Shown: positions 43,445-55,970 of the stretch, in pieces
How positions within the stretch are numbered: position 1 is the first letter of the stretch
How the letters are laid out: each line of letters opens with the position of its first letter
Source of the DNA: Lytechinus variegatus
Taxonomy: Eukaryota > Echinodermata > Echinoidea > Temnopleuroida > Toxopneustidae
Assembly: GCF_018143015.1 (NCBI RefSeq)
Contig: NC_054748.1
Span: forward strand, 12,700,967-12,764,966
Direction of reading: 5' to 3'
DNA length: 64,000 bases
The notes under the pieces: model-generated
Told to the model about the DNA's origin: nothing
Seen by the model: only the letters and a program-made list of their open reading frames with translations
Databases searched by the model: none
Program-made: the position numbers and the translations under genes

Positions 43445-46400
43445 TCAAACAGCGATTGGTTTACCACTTGCATATGTTTTGTATTCTGTCGTGTACATGT
43501 TGGGTACAGAGAATGTTTGGATTGGGCCAGCTTTCGGGATGACCCATGGCGTATCAACAGGACATGAGAAAAGCTCTTTCATTCTATGGTCTGATGGTGT
43601 CTTGTAAGAACTGGTCATGGTGGTCTTCATACCGGAATGAGGAACACGCTTAAATCGTTCTGGCCAACGTACAGGTTCCTTAATGGCCGTCTTGAAGACC
43701 ATTTCATCTGTCATCGGAGCACGTTGGTGAACTTCAGCTGCCTTTGGAAGAGGACTGTTAATGAAAATAAAAGGGAAAAAAATATTAATTATTTCAAAAT
43801 AATCAACTTTCTCGGTGGAGATGTCTGCATGCATAAAAACCTATTCCCCACAAAATTTCAAGATATAATTTTGTTGCCTTGAAGCTTTCAGATATCTAAT
43901 CACTATGTTTGTAAAATTGTTCAAAGAATCCTTTTAGAGAAAATTAAAACAGAGAATTGCCGGATGGAAAAAAATTCACCTGCTACTTACTTGTGTAAGA
44001 TTGGCATGGAAGATGAGACCCTATTTACATGTAACTCAGTACTATAATTCACAATATTCAAATATATAAGCAAAGCTTTAACTTGCTTTCTTAGATTGTG
44101 CTCATGAAGAATGATTATTTAGTGAAATGGGCCAAAATTGGAAGAATATTTTGTTTGTTTGAATAACTTACTTGTGCTTTGTACCATGTCCCCATGCTTG
44201 TGTGTAATCTTCACATCGCCAATAGGTGGCAGCATCTTTCTTTGGGTAGTCATCGAGTTCGTTACGAGTAAAACGCTTGTGTACTTGGTGAGAGGTTGGC
44301 ACATAGATATCAAGAAGTTGAAGGGCACCATCATCCCGGACAAGTGATGGCTTGTATTTAGGTATGCTATCCTAAAAGGTCATAGATAATAAAATTGCAA
44401 TATTATGATGAAATTAAAATAATGAGAATCTATACCACTCTGATTATCCCCAATGTACCTTTCATTTGATATTTATTGTGCTTTTTTTCAATTTCCACAG
44501 TAAAAAATATGTCAGTATTTGAAAGGCTGAAAATCAGTATTTTAATGAGGAAATCAGATTTCTAAGAAATACCATAGGGCAAAACTTAACATTTTTAAAT
44601 TAGTATTTTGTATGAAGTCATTAGTATGTTCATTTTTCACTACTAAATATTGAAAATCAGTTGGCCTCTCTCCATGCTGTACCTATGCTATCTAGAAAGT
44701 GCAATAAGATTTCAAGGTCTTTGACAATGTTAGAAAATTGTTTAAAATGCTGATGATTCTGCTTCACAAAACAAGCCATAATTAGATTGAAATTCTTTTA
44801 AAAAGATTCTTTTGAGTCTGTCATATGGCATGAATTGATGTTGAGAAAAAAATCTGAATAATAGAACTTAATTTTATTGGCTGAAAATTTATTTTTGTTC
44901 CTTACCCGGACAGGTGCAGGGCAGTTCTGATGGTGAGTTTGAAGATTAGATGGCTGAGGATTGCCACTAAGCCTGTTGTCAAAGTCTACACCCATCTGCA
45001 TTTGGTGTCCTCTGTACTGTGATTGGGCTTCACTCTCTTGATGCCCCATGGTTAGAGGTTTTCTCCAGCCTCTGTGTTGGAGCTAATAATATAAGACAAA
45101 TAAAAATTAAAACCTCTTTAAATTTCTGTTCATAAGATTATGATATTGCAACAAGCAAATTAAAAAATACCCCTACTGGAAAAAAGGCTACCTACTCCAA
45201 TGACCACTCTAATCCTAGTTTTAGGATGATGGTAGGTCTTGTGAGAACAGTGTCTAATTCCCACTTATAATATCTTGGGGTTTCTGAACTCTATATTATG
45301 GGTGGTATTCTAATAGCCTTGGTTGATCACACTTTTATAGAGTGCAAGTTGTTGACTCATTCACCAATCAAAAAAAATATACTTTTCCTGCTGCAAGAGA
45401 ATTGTCAAATAATTGATTTGTAAAATGGGAATAATGATAAGAAAATAATGAAATGTACTTAATTTTAATGAAATAGTTAAAAACATAATTGCCATGAATA
45501 TGAACAAAACATTATGATGCCAGCATTCCATGGAAGAGTGATTTAAAATTCTATTTTTTTTCATGTTAAACACTAAGGACCAACAAAATAACTTTGCAAA
45601 ATGTTTCTTACGCACCCTTACGCATCATTAAAGATACAAATTATCACTGTAAAAAGTAAAATTAATAAATGCACAAGGGAAAAATAAATTTGTTCAAATA
45701 ATTATCAATTTATCACAACACAGGATATCCCAGAAAAATTGAACTTGTTGGCAGGTCTTGGAATTATACTACAGTACATGTAGACCCTATCTCTATAAAA
45801 CAGAAGAAAAAAACATACCTTTTCTCTCAAATCTTTATTGTAGTGAATATTCCAGTGACCGGGTGCCTTTTGATGCTGAGGGTTAGCCAACAATCCTCCA
45901 TGATATTTATAATCATGCGTCTGTCCTGTTGTTGTTTGGAATGGTTTGATAATCTCATCTTGTTTGGCCAGCTCAGGTGGTAGAGGATTGTGAATGGTAG
46001 TCTGCAAATAGAAGGGAAAAAAAGAATACATTCAGACACTTTTCCTTACCACTCAAACTGATTGAACATTATTGCATGATTCTCCAGCCTTTGTTGGAGC
46101 TGTTAAAAACTTTTTTTAGGGGAGGGGCAAGTAGGCCTAAATGGATTTATGAAGAGCAGTTATTTTTTTAGTATCAAAGAAAGTTGAGTAACAAAATTTC
46201 ATATTGGGCCTAGCATTCCTAGGCTCTAAGTAGGCCTAGGTAGACTCTAGTCTAACTTAAACTTAGAACTTACAATCCATGTAGGTTATTGAAATAATTT
46301 TCTGTTCATACCAAGACCGTACGTGTTACCTGTAACATTAAATCTAGGCCAGTAAATATGCAAAGCTTAACTTTTTTAGATCTAGAGGATCTAACTTAGA

Positions 46401-46617
46401 TCAGATCAGAGAGAATAGAAGTCTGTCTTGTTTAACATCCAAATAAGTTGTAGTTTGACAAAAATCACAGGAGACTGAATTAGGCATAGGCCTAGAATAG
46501 ATCTAGATATGCTGAACAAACCTTAAAATCAGATGCTGGGAAATAGTATTCCGGTCGGTAATCCAAGCCCCGACCAGAGCTAGTCTGATGTAGGTCGAAT
46601 CTTCTATCTTTTGTCAT
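43445..46617 (-). CDS. Unrecognised five-exon gene, 321 residues, axonemal-protein-like
   Basis: Exons: 46617-46522, 46001-45819, 45082-44906, 44371-44172, 43754-43445. All borders are GT/AG and all phases agree, which strongly supports a real gene. The protein starts MTKDRRFDLHQTSSGRGLDY and ends MYTTEYKTYASGKPIAV. It has no signal peptide, transmembrane segment or catalytic motif. It is hydrophilic and rich in H, P, Y, T and K, with short tyrosine-bearing words such as THDYKYHGG, ATYWRCEDYTQAWGHG and TPWVIPKAGPIQTF. This composition, and the TTEYK-type ending, recall ciliary microtubule inner proteins, but I cannot name a family. The start is the first ATG of an exon with no earlier in-frame candidate, and CpG-rich DNA lies just upstream. 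An axonemal role is inference. Confidence 0.88.
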
Positions 46618-46980
46618 GATGTGTTCTTAAAGTGTGTCTCGAAACCTGCTGAAAATTAAGTTCTTTTCAAAAGAGTTTTCTTCCCTCCTCTGTTCCTAAT
46701 AATTCCTTCTTGCGCTGTGTACTCTAGTACTACGCAGCCACGTACCCCGACGTAGCTACTCGATGGATATGGATCGACAAGTGTGTACAGTAGTAGTACA
46801 GCAAGCAAGTTTGGCTTAACGCTTGCGATCCATCGCTATCGCGATAGATATATGTTTGTGTACAACAACGAGGGGCGTTGCCAAGTAGCGAGACTTCCGC
46901 ATCGCAACGAAATAAACTCGCACGCCATCTATTGTCGCAGAAGCCTCCGAGGGAATTCCCCGTTCTCTTGAAGTTCGAAT
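46618..46980 (-). promoter_or_regulatory. Presumed promoter/5' UTR of the 321-residue gene
   Basis: Position and relatively high CpG (TACCCCGACG, GATCCATCGCTATCGCGATA) set it apart from the AT-rich surroundings. No TATA box was identified. Confidence 0.3.
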
Positions 46981-47319
46981 ATAAAGCACATTACTGTACA
47001 TATCCGATATCGCAGTGGAAAATCAAGCCCCGAAATAAATCACATTTTATAATGACATTCATTAAATAAGAGAGGGCCAAACTCCTTAGTTTGGGAGGGG
47101 TGGGAAAACAGCTGGCATATCACTTTGACCAATATAGTCAATCGATTGCAAAATGTCCGATCGAATTTAAAATCATGGGGCCTAAAATTTGTTAACAGAA
47201 ATGAATCGTATTGATTTAAAAGATGAATTTTGGAACTATTGTTATCCATATTAACCCGTTTATTTAATAATTACGGTGTTTTTTTCCTTTTTATTATTTT
47301 TATTTTGATTAATAAATTG
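46981..47319. other. Intergenic, nothing recognised
   Basis: AT-rich DNA with no supported feature. Confidence 0.35.
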
Positions 47320-47740
47320 AATACAAATATTTGATTAGTTGGGACAGTACATATGGTAAATTGCCAATTCGTCCACATGGTCTTTTGGTGTAATGCCATT
47401 CCGTCCATCAACATTTCGTCTAACAACCATTTGGTCCAATGACCATTTGGTCCAATCATTACTTCGTCTAATCACCAGTTCGTCTATGAACATTTCGTCT
47501 AATATGTAACCAGCTTGTCTATTAGATTCTAATACCCATTTTTTTTTCATTTTACCAAATTAATACTTTAAGTTGGCATCATAAGGTTTATGGACTATAT
47601 GGCTATTGGACCAACTGGTATAGACAAAATGGTGAGTGAATGAAAAATATTGGACCATGTGGATAGTGGACGAATTGATGATAGACCAAATAGTAGAAAA
47701 GTTAGACGAGGTGATAATTAGACCGATTGGAAATAAACCT
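47320..47740. repeat. Inverted ATTAGACCA / TGGTCTAAT degenerate array
   Basis: The left half has CCATTTGGTCCAATGACC, TTCGTCTAATCACC and similar words. The right half has the complementary type (GGACCAACTGGTATAGAC, TAGACCAAATAG, TTAGACGAGG). Together they form a loose foldback built from units of about 20 bp. Confidence 0.65.
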
Positions 47741-48289
47741 CACCTATATAGACTGATCGATTGATGAAGAAATCTGACAAATCTGAGGGCAATAATTTTA
47801 CTTCAGACACTCAATTGCCAAGGTTAACGGATTGTGCAATTTCTAAATTGTTCATATTTATTTATCACCCCTTTGTTGTTCATACTTCTTTTCCAATATA
47901 CAGCGCGTCCCCAAAATGTCCTTTTGAAATACGATGTGCAGACTAGATAGCTCATTTCATATTCAAAGTTCTAAAAAAATCATTTGGTCTCGTTTCGCCG
48001 GTTTCGAATACATAATCTACTAACTGAGGTGCTTTTCAGCTCATTCAAAGTTTACAGCAGGTCTTAAACTATTTTTCAGGTCAGTATATAAATTCATACT
48101 CTTTACATTGCATAGGCATATTCTAATAAAGAATACAACTCAATTTCATTGTTTATTTTGCAGATCGGAATATAGAGAATTTCCAGCTTGTTCGCATAAT
48201 TTATTTAGGAAGATACCCTTCCATTTCATGACAAATAAATGTTACGAATACCCCTGTTTTTAGATCTCAATCTTAAAAAGAAAAGAAAA
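47741..48289. other. Intergenic, nothing recognised
   Basis: AT-rich. The stretch from 48036 carries TTTTCAGGTC/GCAGATCGG words that may be decayed modules of the repeat that follows. Confidence 0.3.
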
Positions 48290-49519
48290 AAACAGCTCGC
48301 GCTCGCACATTTTGTTCTTTATGTAAAATGTGCTTAAAATATCCAGTTGTAAATTGGAATATCAACAAATTTTCAACTCGCACTTCACAATCGTATGATT
48401 AATTTATGAAAAACTTATCGTATTCATGATTACAAAATAAAAATAGAGTATGCAGTTTGTAGGTCTAAATCTGAAAATTTTTCAGCTCGCGCTTAGCGCT
48501 TGCATTAATCGTAGTTACATACCTATCTGTTTATGTTTCCAAAAGTGCTCAGAATAATCCAGTTTTCAGGTCTGAATATGTGACTTTAGTCTTTTCTTCA
48601 GCAGTGACTCATGTCTTCATGAGTCACTGCAAAACATTCCTTTATACATGTTATACATGTTATAGGTGTGTAGGAGCTATATATTATTAGCTCTAAGTAT
48701 ACGCGGGTTCTTCCAACATAGAACAAGAACAGATGAAGAGGTAGATGTTGCTGGTTTGAAGGTCTGTGCTCAACTGCCTGAGCTTGGCAGGGCATAATTT
48801 ATTCTTCAGTTTTTCTTTGCACAATGTAGATTTCAATACATATTCAAATTAACTTGGAAGATGACAATCACATAAGTAACGCATCATCATGAATAAGAAC
48901 CAATCACACATATTAAGTCTTACGACATAAATGATTCAGTCAACAGAGAGAGAGGAGGGGAGTAATTAACATAGCTGAGAGGACCAAGAGATAAAGAAAT
49001 TTGATAACAAAGAACGGTCAAGTGTGGGATGCAAGGAATGAGGGATGGATGAGAATAACAAAGATACACGAAGCTAAATTCAAGAAGGCTGAAGGAGACT
49101 AAAGAAAAGATAAATTTTACATTAGGGTTATTTTAGAGTAGAGCAATGTCCTGTAAATGAGAAAGGGGTCAAATAACTCTGTGAACTCTGTCTCTGGCAC
49201 AAAAGTAATGAACTTGTAACCAAAACTTAAATGAATAAAAAAAAATGCAATAAACTTGAACAATGTACGAACTAGTTCCCCAGAGGTGCTTTTCAGAGTT
49301 TATTAAAAAAAAATCAGTTCGCGCTTCTCTCTCACATTATTTAATAATGGATTAGGAGATGCATTTATCATGTTTATTATAGGAATCAAGCTAAGAAATC
49401 ACTGGAAGGAATGTTCCATTCAAAGAAACCGACTAAAATAAGCTTTTAGCGGCCGATCAGTGGAAATGTGAATGAAAATTTTTCCCCCCCCCCCATTGGC
49501 GAAAGCTAGATCCGCCCCT
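48290..49519 (-). mobile_element. Inverted relative of the modular GCGAGCGC element
   Basis: The right border GATCCGCCCCTG (49508-49519) is the complement of the CAGGGGCGGATC terminus. Next to it are a C-run with ATTGG and the AGCGGCCGATCAG word, also found at the left end of 12580. Modules CTCGCGCTCGCA, CTCGCACTT and CTCGCGCTTAGCGCTTGC lie at 48298, 48366 and 48484. A non-modular segment (48590-49250) interrupts it. Confidence 0.72.
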
Positions 49520-49534
49520 GAAGTCATTATAAAA

Positions 49535-49690
49535 GTTTCAGCTCACGCTTCGCGCTCGGATTAAGTAATAAGATGCGAATCCTGTTCATGATTGCATCTA
49601 CTTAAAATTTAACTTCCAGGTCTAAATTTCTTGTTTTATATATATGTTTAAAAATACGCTTTGTGCTCACATTATTTATTTAGGCCTTGT
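49535..49690. repeat. Further GCGAGCGC-type modules
   Basis: CAGCTCACGCTTCGCGCTCG and ACGCTTTGTGCTCACATTATTTA lie beyond the terminus at 49519. They probably belong to an older element into which the first one inserted. Confidence 0.6.
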
Positions 49691-49897
49691 CAGATACCAA
49701 ATTGTTTTTGTGAGAATGAAGCTAAAAAAATAACCTATATACTTAAAAATTAAGAAGTTTGTAGAATTTTCAAAAAATTTAGTTTGGAACCCCTTGCAAA
49801 ATATCAATATAATTCAATGAATGTTGTTTAATTTGCTTAATTTTGCCCCCCCCCCAAAAAAAAAGATATCAAAACAGAACAGGAAACGGACAAAAGG

Positions 49898-49935
49898 TAA
49901 GTTTTGTTGTTGTTGTTGCTGTTGTTGTTGTTCAG
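49898..49935. repeat. (TTG)n microsatellite
   Basis: About eleven TTG units with one CTG interruption. Confidence 0.9.
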
Positions 49936-51650
49936 AGTTGGAATGAGAAAACCGAATAACCGGGCCACGGAATTGTAGTTCATCATAAAAAAGTTTCTTG
50001 CCCTGAACAGATGTTCTCTGGGTTACGAAGAACCCCGCCGCTTGCTATCAGCCAAGTAGATAGAGACAGGGGGCATAATGAAATGATTAATTATGATTTT
50101 TAAAAAAGGAAGGTGAATGAAACAAGGGGCTTAAAATTCGAGTTTGTAACTTGATATATACAAAATATATAGTTTATCAATCTGAGCAAACTCAGAGAAG
50201 TGTACTAACTTCAGTCACAATTACTGAAAGAACTACATAGCAAAGGAAATTATTAATTTCAAGTTCTTAATAAATTCAAATACTATGTGAATAATTTAAA
50301 ATTTCCAAAAACACTCAATATTTCTCCGGAAATTGTTTTGAGTGGCAATTTTCCCTGTGTTCAAAGCGATGTTGAAAATAAGTTGTGTAATAATAATTTG
50401 ACAAGGATGGGTGGAAGGTACCTTATATGACCAAGGAAGTTTCAAATGAGATGGAGTAACAGCAAATAAAATCTCTTTGAGCAAGGTTAAAAGCCGCCAG
50501 CAGAAAGTATGTCAGGCATGCACTTTGTTCAACATCTCTTGCAATTTTGTAGACAAAATGATTCCCGCATGACCCCGCAGCTATAGGTCATACATAAAGG
50601 GAAATATGCTATTGTGATGATAATTACTTATTCGCCTCATCTTGTGTAGTAAATAATTCGGAGGCATGCGAAAATAAACTGTGCAATATGTCCTGAAATA
50701 TGACTCAAATTTGCTCGTCTGGGTATGTGCGGGCACTCATCTGGCATATATATACAGTAATGAACAACAATATTCCACCGACCACATTTGAAATTTTCAT
50801 TCGGCGCAAACGATCGGAAAAGTGTTAAAATCTAGTTTCAATAAAGGTCAAATTATTGATTGATACAATCTCGGCAAATATCTCGTCGTAATAGTGCTTA
50901 ATTATTGATGTTTTGTGATGCATTCAAATTTCAGTTTGTTTATTAATATGAAAGATGGAAAATTGATACAAATGAATATTCGTAAAATTTCACCCCTCGG
51001 ATTTCTTCACTGAAACTGGCGACTTGGAAGGCGGACATCAAAAGGTCCTTATTGCCGTTCTTTCTTTTGTGCTTCTTGAGAAATGAACAGCTGCTTGAAT
51101 AAATTTGTTGCCTGTTGGAACTCAAGTCATAGGATCTTCTTGATATGACTTATCTCAGCATAGATAGGTCATATGAAAAAGATACTGGAGTTCTATGACC
51201 GGATCATAATCCGGAGTCACTCCGATTGATTCAGTAAAGCACAAATTTGAAGCATATTCAATAAAAAATGTTACGGAAGTTAATGCGTTAAGAAAGTTAG
51301 TGTTCTTATGTTTTATTGTCCATCGTAGTCCTTATTTAGAAGCCCTACCTTTGAAAACTGTATTTATTATGAAAGGCGTCTCTTATAATACTGAACCCTT
51401 AACACAACTGCAAGGTACATATTTTTTAAAGGTGCGTTACGAATGTTAAACTTAAAGCTGTTCAATCATACATTCCATTTTTTTTAGTACTAGTCATTCA
51501 TTTCCGTGTAATAAAGGAAACACATATGATAATTCCCTGTCAAATGGACTCTATTTGCAGACACATCATATTCGTTATGGAGGTTAAAATGAATTCGGGA
51601 CAAAGATAAAAGTGAAAATAATCATACTAGGATAAGCGCAATATCAGACA
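49936..51650. other. Intergenic, nothing recognised
   Basis: No open frame with a domain and no repeat match within the window. Some CpG-containing single-copy-looking sequence lies at 50560-51230. Confidence 0.35.
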
Positions 51651-51689
51651 GCTACACAAAGCTGCCCTCACCACACTTTTGTATATTTT

Positions 51690-52160
51690 GTCCTGAAAAC
51701 TTTACATTCTGGGCAATGTTTGTGATCATGAACAAAATGCGTATGTAATACCGCGAACGACAAGCGCGAGCAGACATTTCTAATAAATGTTCTGGCTGAT
51801 AAAAAAGGGACATGTTAAGGACTGCAGTTACCCATGAAGATACATATTTCAGTAATAAAAAATGCAAGCGCAAAGCGCTAGCTGAAATTTTTGGACATTC
51901 CGACCTAAAAAGAAATTGTCATTCTCAGCACTTTTTTAAAGTGATCATGAAAGGGATAAGTATGTAACGAAACAGTAACTTGATGCAAGCGCGTAACGCG
52001 AGCGGAAGAAAATTGAAAATTTAGACCTTAAAAACGGAACACTCTATTCATCTAAATCATAAATAGGACGGGTAATTAGGTATGTTCCTATATCAATAAT
52101 GCGAGCGTGAAGAGCGAGCAGAAAATTAGTGATATCCAGATCTGAAATTTGATAATCAAA
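51690..52160 (+). repeat. Modular GCGAGCGC array, third cluster
   Basis: CATTCTGGGCAATGTTTGTG (as at 12819) opens it. Modules ACCGCGAACGACAAGCGCGA, GCAAGCGCAAAGCGCTAGC, GCAAGCGCGTAACGCGAGCG and GCGAGCGTGAAGAGCGAGC follow at about 51751, 51864, 51984 and 52101, spaced by about 115 bp. Confidence 0.82.
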
Positions 52161-52781
52161 GTACGTTTTAAATAAAGAACAAGCTGCCCATATTAATATT
52201 TGTATTTCATTCATTTCAAAAGTGATATAATTGAGTGACTTGAGTTGACAATGCTAACGATTAACCTCCGTAACATTGATATGCAGTGCCTTAGTTAATC
52301 CGTTCAGTACTTCAAATTGACGCAACGGCGTCAATTTGTTGCCACATTCTCATACAAAAATGATACTTTCACAATATGCATCTTTTAACCCATTATGTAT
52401 AGACTTAATTTCCCCCAAACGATTGGTGCGTTTTTCTGGCAATGACCAAATGATAGGCTTTTAATAACCATATAATATCGAAAGCTAATTTATCTCAGAT
52501 CCACGCAAGCACACACATAAATTATTGTAATATTCTATTATTACAATATTTTATTGTAATAGCACACACATTTGAGCTCCGCTGAAATAGCGCAATTTTT
52601 GGGAAAATGCTGATAATGGTCAATGTTTTAACGTAGTTATAAAATTGAATCATGTCCTTTTTCCACGATCATTGATTTTATGTCAATATGGTACGTAGTT
52701 ATAGAATTGTATTATGTCCTTTTTCAAGATCATTTGATATTATGTTGGCAAGCAAATATCACGACGGGCTTCCCTTTTGTA

Positions 52782-53049
52782 GTCCTGGGCCGGGACTACA
52801 AAGAGTTACGATTGATCCAATCAATCGCAACTATTATGGCCAGCAACATCATGTATTATGCATGTTTGTTCAAAATATTTTCTATGATGTATATTCATGC
52901 ATTCATTGTTTTCTTGAAAATTCAGTATGCTTCTCTTGGTTTACATTTTGCAAATTTCCTGTAGAAGAAATTATGACACTGATGGATTTCCATAGATTTA
53001 TGATTGATTGGATCAATTGCAACTCTTTGTAAGACAGGGTCCTGGTCGG
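52782..53049. mobile_element. 268-bp foldback MITE
   Basis: The left arm (GGACTACAAAGAGTTACGAT then TGATCCAATCAATCGCAAC) pairs with the right arm (GATTGATTGGATCAATTGCA then ACTCTTTGTAAGACAGGGTCC). The arms are about 55 bp with mismatches. Overlapping open frames are artefacts. Confidence 0.8.
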
Positions 53050-53557
53050 TGTTGCATAAAGATACACACGACTGGAACATTTCCTTAGCTCATAACTCAA
53101 TAATATAAGGATATGACAAAGCGTAAGAAAGGATCACCAGTCGTGCGTCACATAGACAGCTTACGAAACACCCACCAGAACTTAAAAAAATGAATAAGAA
53201 AATAGTAAATACTGATATTTGGCTTCTACAGTCGGTTCCGAAGGGTTAAAATCGGCACGCCAAATGGAATATCAAACCAATTCTTTGTCAGTAATTGGGA
53301 TGCTTTGTATTACTATAGATTTTCAAATGTATTATGGTTTAGTTTTCTACCCTTCCTCCCTAATTAAAATTTGACTACATACAAACAATTCTAGATTGTT
53401 AGTGACAAAAATAAATAAACCCTGAGGTAGATTCAGGATTTCATTGACGAGGGAGGGGGAGGGAGTAGTAAAGAAGGTTTGTTGATTTATAAAAAAAGGA
53501 AAATTAAGAGAAAGTTTATCCCAAAAGAAACCCAATGCCTAGCCCCAAAAAATCTAG

Positions 53558-53605
53558 CACACACACACACACACACACCCTTCCTCACACACATACATCC
53601 TCCAC
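53558..53605. repeat. (CA)n microsatellite
   Basis: CA dinucleotide run with a CCTTCCT interruption. Confidence 0.9.
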
Positions 53606-53770
53606 ACAAATGAATATAAAAAGACATGCTTTGGCTGGCTTCAAAACGTCTGCAGGGGTAATCTACTATTCACACATGAACTCAATTTATGAAGCAATCT
53701 ACCACTGTGTAGTATTTTATTTGATATAAAAAATGAAAGACAAAGAAAGAGAGTTATATTGTATAAATAA

Positions 53771-54015
53771 GACAGCTCCCACTGGAAAATTCTGGGTATT
53801 GATAACAATAGAGAAATTATAAAAACATAATCGTATAATATTATTAACACATGCATTCACCTTCAGAACAACAGTATAAATATGAAGACAGCTCCAACTG
53901 GAAAATTCTGGGTATTGATTGTTATCGATGATAACATTATCTAATCAAAGATATAAAAAATATAATTGTATAATATAATTAACACAATGATTCACCTTTA
54001 GAACAACATTCAAAT
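53771..54015. repeat. Tandem duplication of about 120 bp
   Basis: GACAGCTCCCACTGGAAAAT and GACAGCTCCAACTGGAAAAT (53771, 53887) open two consecutive diverged units. Each ends with a TTCACCTT(C/T)AGAACAAC word. Confidence 0.88.
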
Positions 54016-54612
54016 ACAGCTCCAGTAATCGTGTTAACATGTAACTTCCCTAATGTCCTAATCACTTATCATATCGTTCTTCAAATCAGCAACAAACGTT
54101 AATTTCTACATTAATTTGTCTTTAATTCTTTAATTTTGTTGAAGGTTACTTCAACAAAATTTTGTAGTTTAGACACAACAAGTGCCAATTTAAATTATAC
54201 TAACAAGCTTTATTTGCTGATTTGGAGACTGTAGTAATAGGCCTTTAACACATATTGCTTTTAATCAGGAATGGAAAAACATACTGCACTAGGAATCAAA
54301 TCATTTGTTAAAACATGTATCTTTCCAATCATGCGTGATTCCTAATATTCAGAACAAAGAAATAACTGCAAAAGACACTGTTTTAATCTTAAAGACATAT
54401 TATCTATAGTATTGTACAAAACAATGATTGGATTACTGTGTATGTCATACGTACTGATACCTTCAAATAGAAATCAACAAATTATAAGTAATATGGAATA
54501 GTAATAATAATGGATATTTAGAGGAGCTAAAACACCAAGTACCATAGTGCGTACAATGTTTGAATAATAATATAACATTTGCAATAATTTATATAATAAA
54601 AAGGAAAATTAA

Positions 54613-54785
54613 TTATTGAGGGAAAAGGTATCTCTTAGGGGAAGATTTGAAGCCAAGAACACTGGAAGCATTTCTTATTGAAAGAGGGATAGCATTCCAA
54701 GTCTTGGCAGCTGCTACAGCAAAACGTTTTTGGCAGAGGAGAGTTTTGACAAGGGTAATATGCTTTAGTACCTTAAAACCGTACA
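54613..54785 (-). pseudogene. Non-LTR reverse transcriptase, C-terminal tail
   Basis: The minus frame reads VKTLLCQKRFAVAAAKTWN, then AIPLSIRNASSVLGFKSSPK and RYLFPQ plus TAA (54613-54615). The pattern of a basic residue, F-x-V-x-A, W-N-x-(I/L)-P and F-K is the usual C-terminal end of LINE reverse transcriptases. The catalytic domain is absent. It is a different fragment type from that at 7.3-9.4 kb. Confidence 0.75.
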
Positions 54786-54799
54786 CTAGCCTAAAATTA

Positions 54800-55970
54800 T
54801 AATTGATATGAACATATCAAGAACATGCCAATGACTAGAGATTTCATCAAAAGTCAGAAGTAACATTAAGGTATGGAAAGTAGAGTTTTTTGTTATTTCT
54901 GTGTAACACATCACATATGCATTCACCTCGGATGTGCAATAAGAGAGCTAATGATTTGACATCCTGAGCTATTCTTGTGTATTTTGTGATATGAAGTCAT
55001 TATCATTTTACATTTGAATACATGTGCTTGTGTATACAAAATATGCCCCTTGTTACAAAAGAGTAATAACTATGGGATCTTTAACATAAAAACAGTAAAT
55101 CAATCATATTTTCACATTCTTTGAGCAGAAAACTCAATTATTGTACAATGAGATGAGTCCATTCTTCTTAATACATTTATGCCTACAACCGTTTTATTGA
55201 TTTAATCTATATTCATCCAGTTTTAATGGAATAATCTATATTCATCCAGTTTTAATGGAATTCCAGTATTTTAACCATTAAATTTACCCTATTTACTCTT
55301 TTTACGCCAAAGGAGCCCCTAATTTTAATCGACTAATAGATTTATGAAAAATGGATTTCATTCATTTATGACCATATCATTATCATATAAAGTGGGCATC
55401 CAAATAAAGAACAGTGGAAAAAGGAGTTATAAATTTACAAACCTTGATTAACTCAATGCACTAACATGTAGTACATTATCTCCATTAAAAATAAGTATAT
55501 ATCATTCATAATTCAATAAAAAGACTCATATTGTTTTTTCTTTTTACAAAAATGAATATTTAAAAATATTGCATAGTACTGAACGTAAAGAAATAGTAAA
55601 AATATGTATTTGATGAGACAGAATGTAGACAAATCAATGTAATGATTAAAAAACATTCCTTCAAATAGATAAATAGGTAGATAGGTGTTGTACATTGAAT
55701 AATATATATGCCATGAAAAGGGGGAATTGAAATACAGTTAAGAAACAGACATCAGATGTAAAAAAAAAAATATTATAAAAAGGAGAAATAAACAGTTAAA
55801 TGTGTCATTATATGAGCCAAATGAAAAAAATGAAAATGATTGATGTTCTCATCTACACTACTCAAAATAAAAAGAACATTATTCTGTAAAACATCGATAT
55901 ATAGCTCCTTTCTATTTGGTATGTCCAGTTGTCATGTTGGTTCTCTGTTAGAAAGTTAACTTTGCATCAA
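54800..55970. other. 3' flank of the SEA/EGF gene
   Basis: AT-rich. It probably includes the 3' UTR of the gene ending at 55971. A 34-bp direct repeat (ATCTATATTCATCCAGTTTTA...) stands at 55207 and 55232. No exon is supported. Confidence 0.35.
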
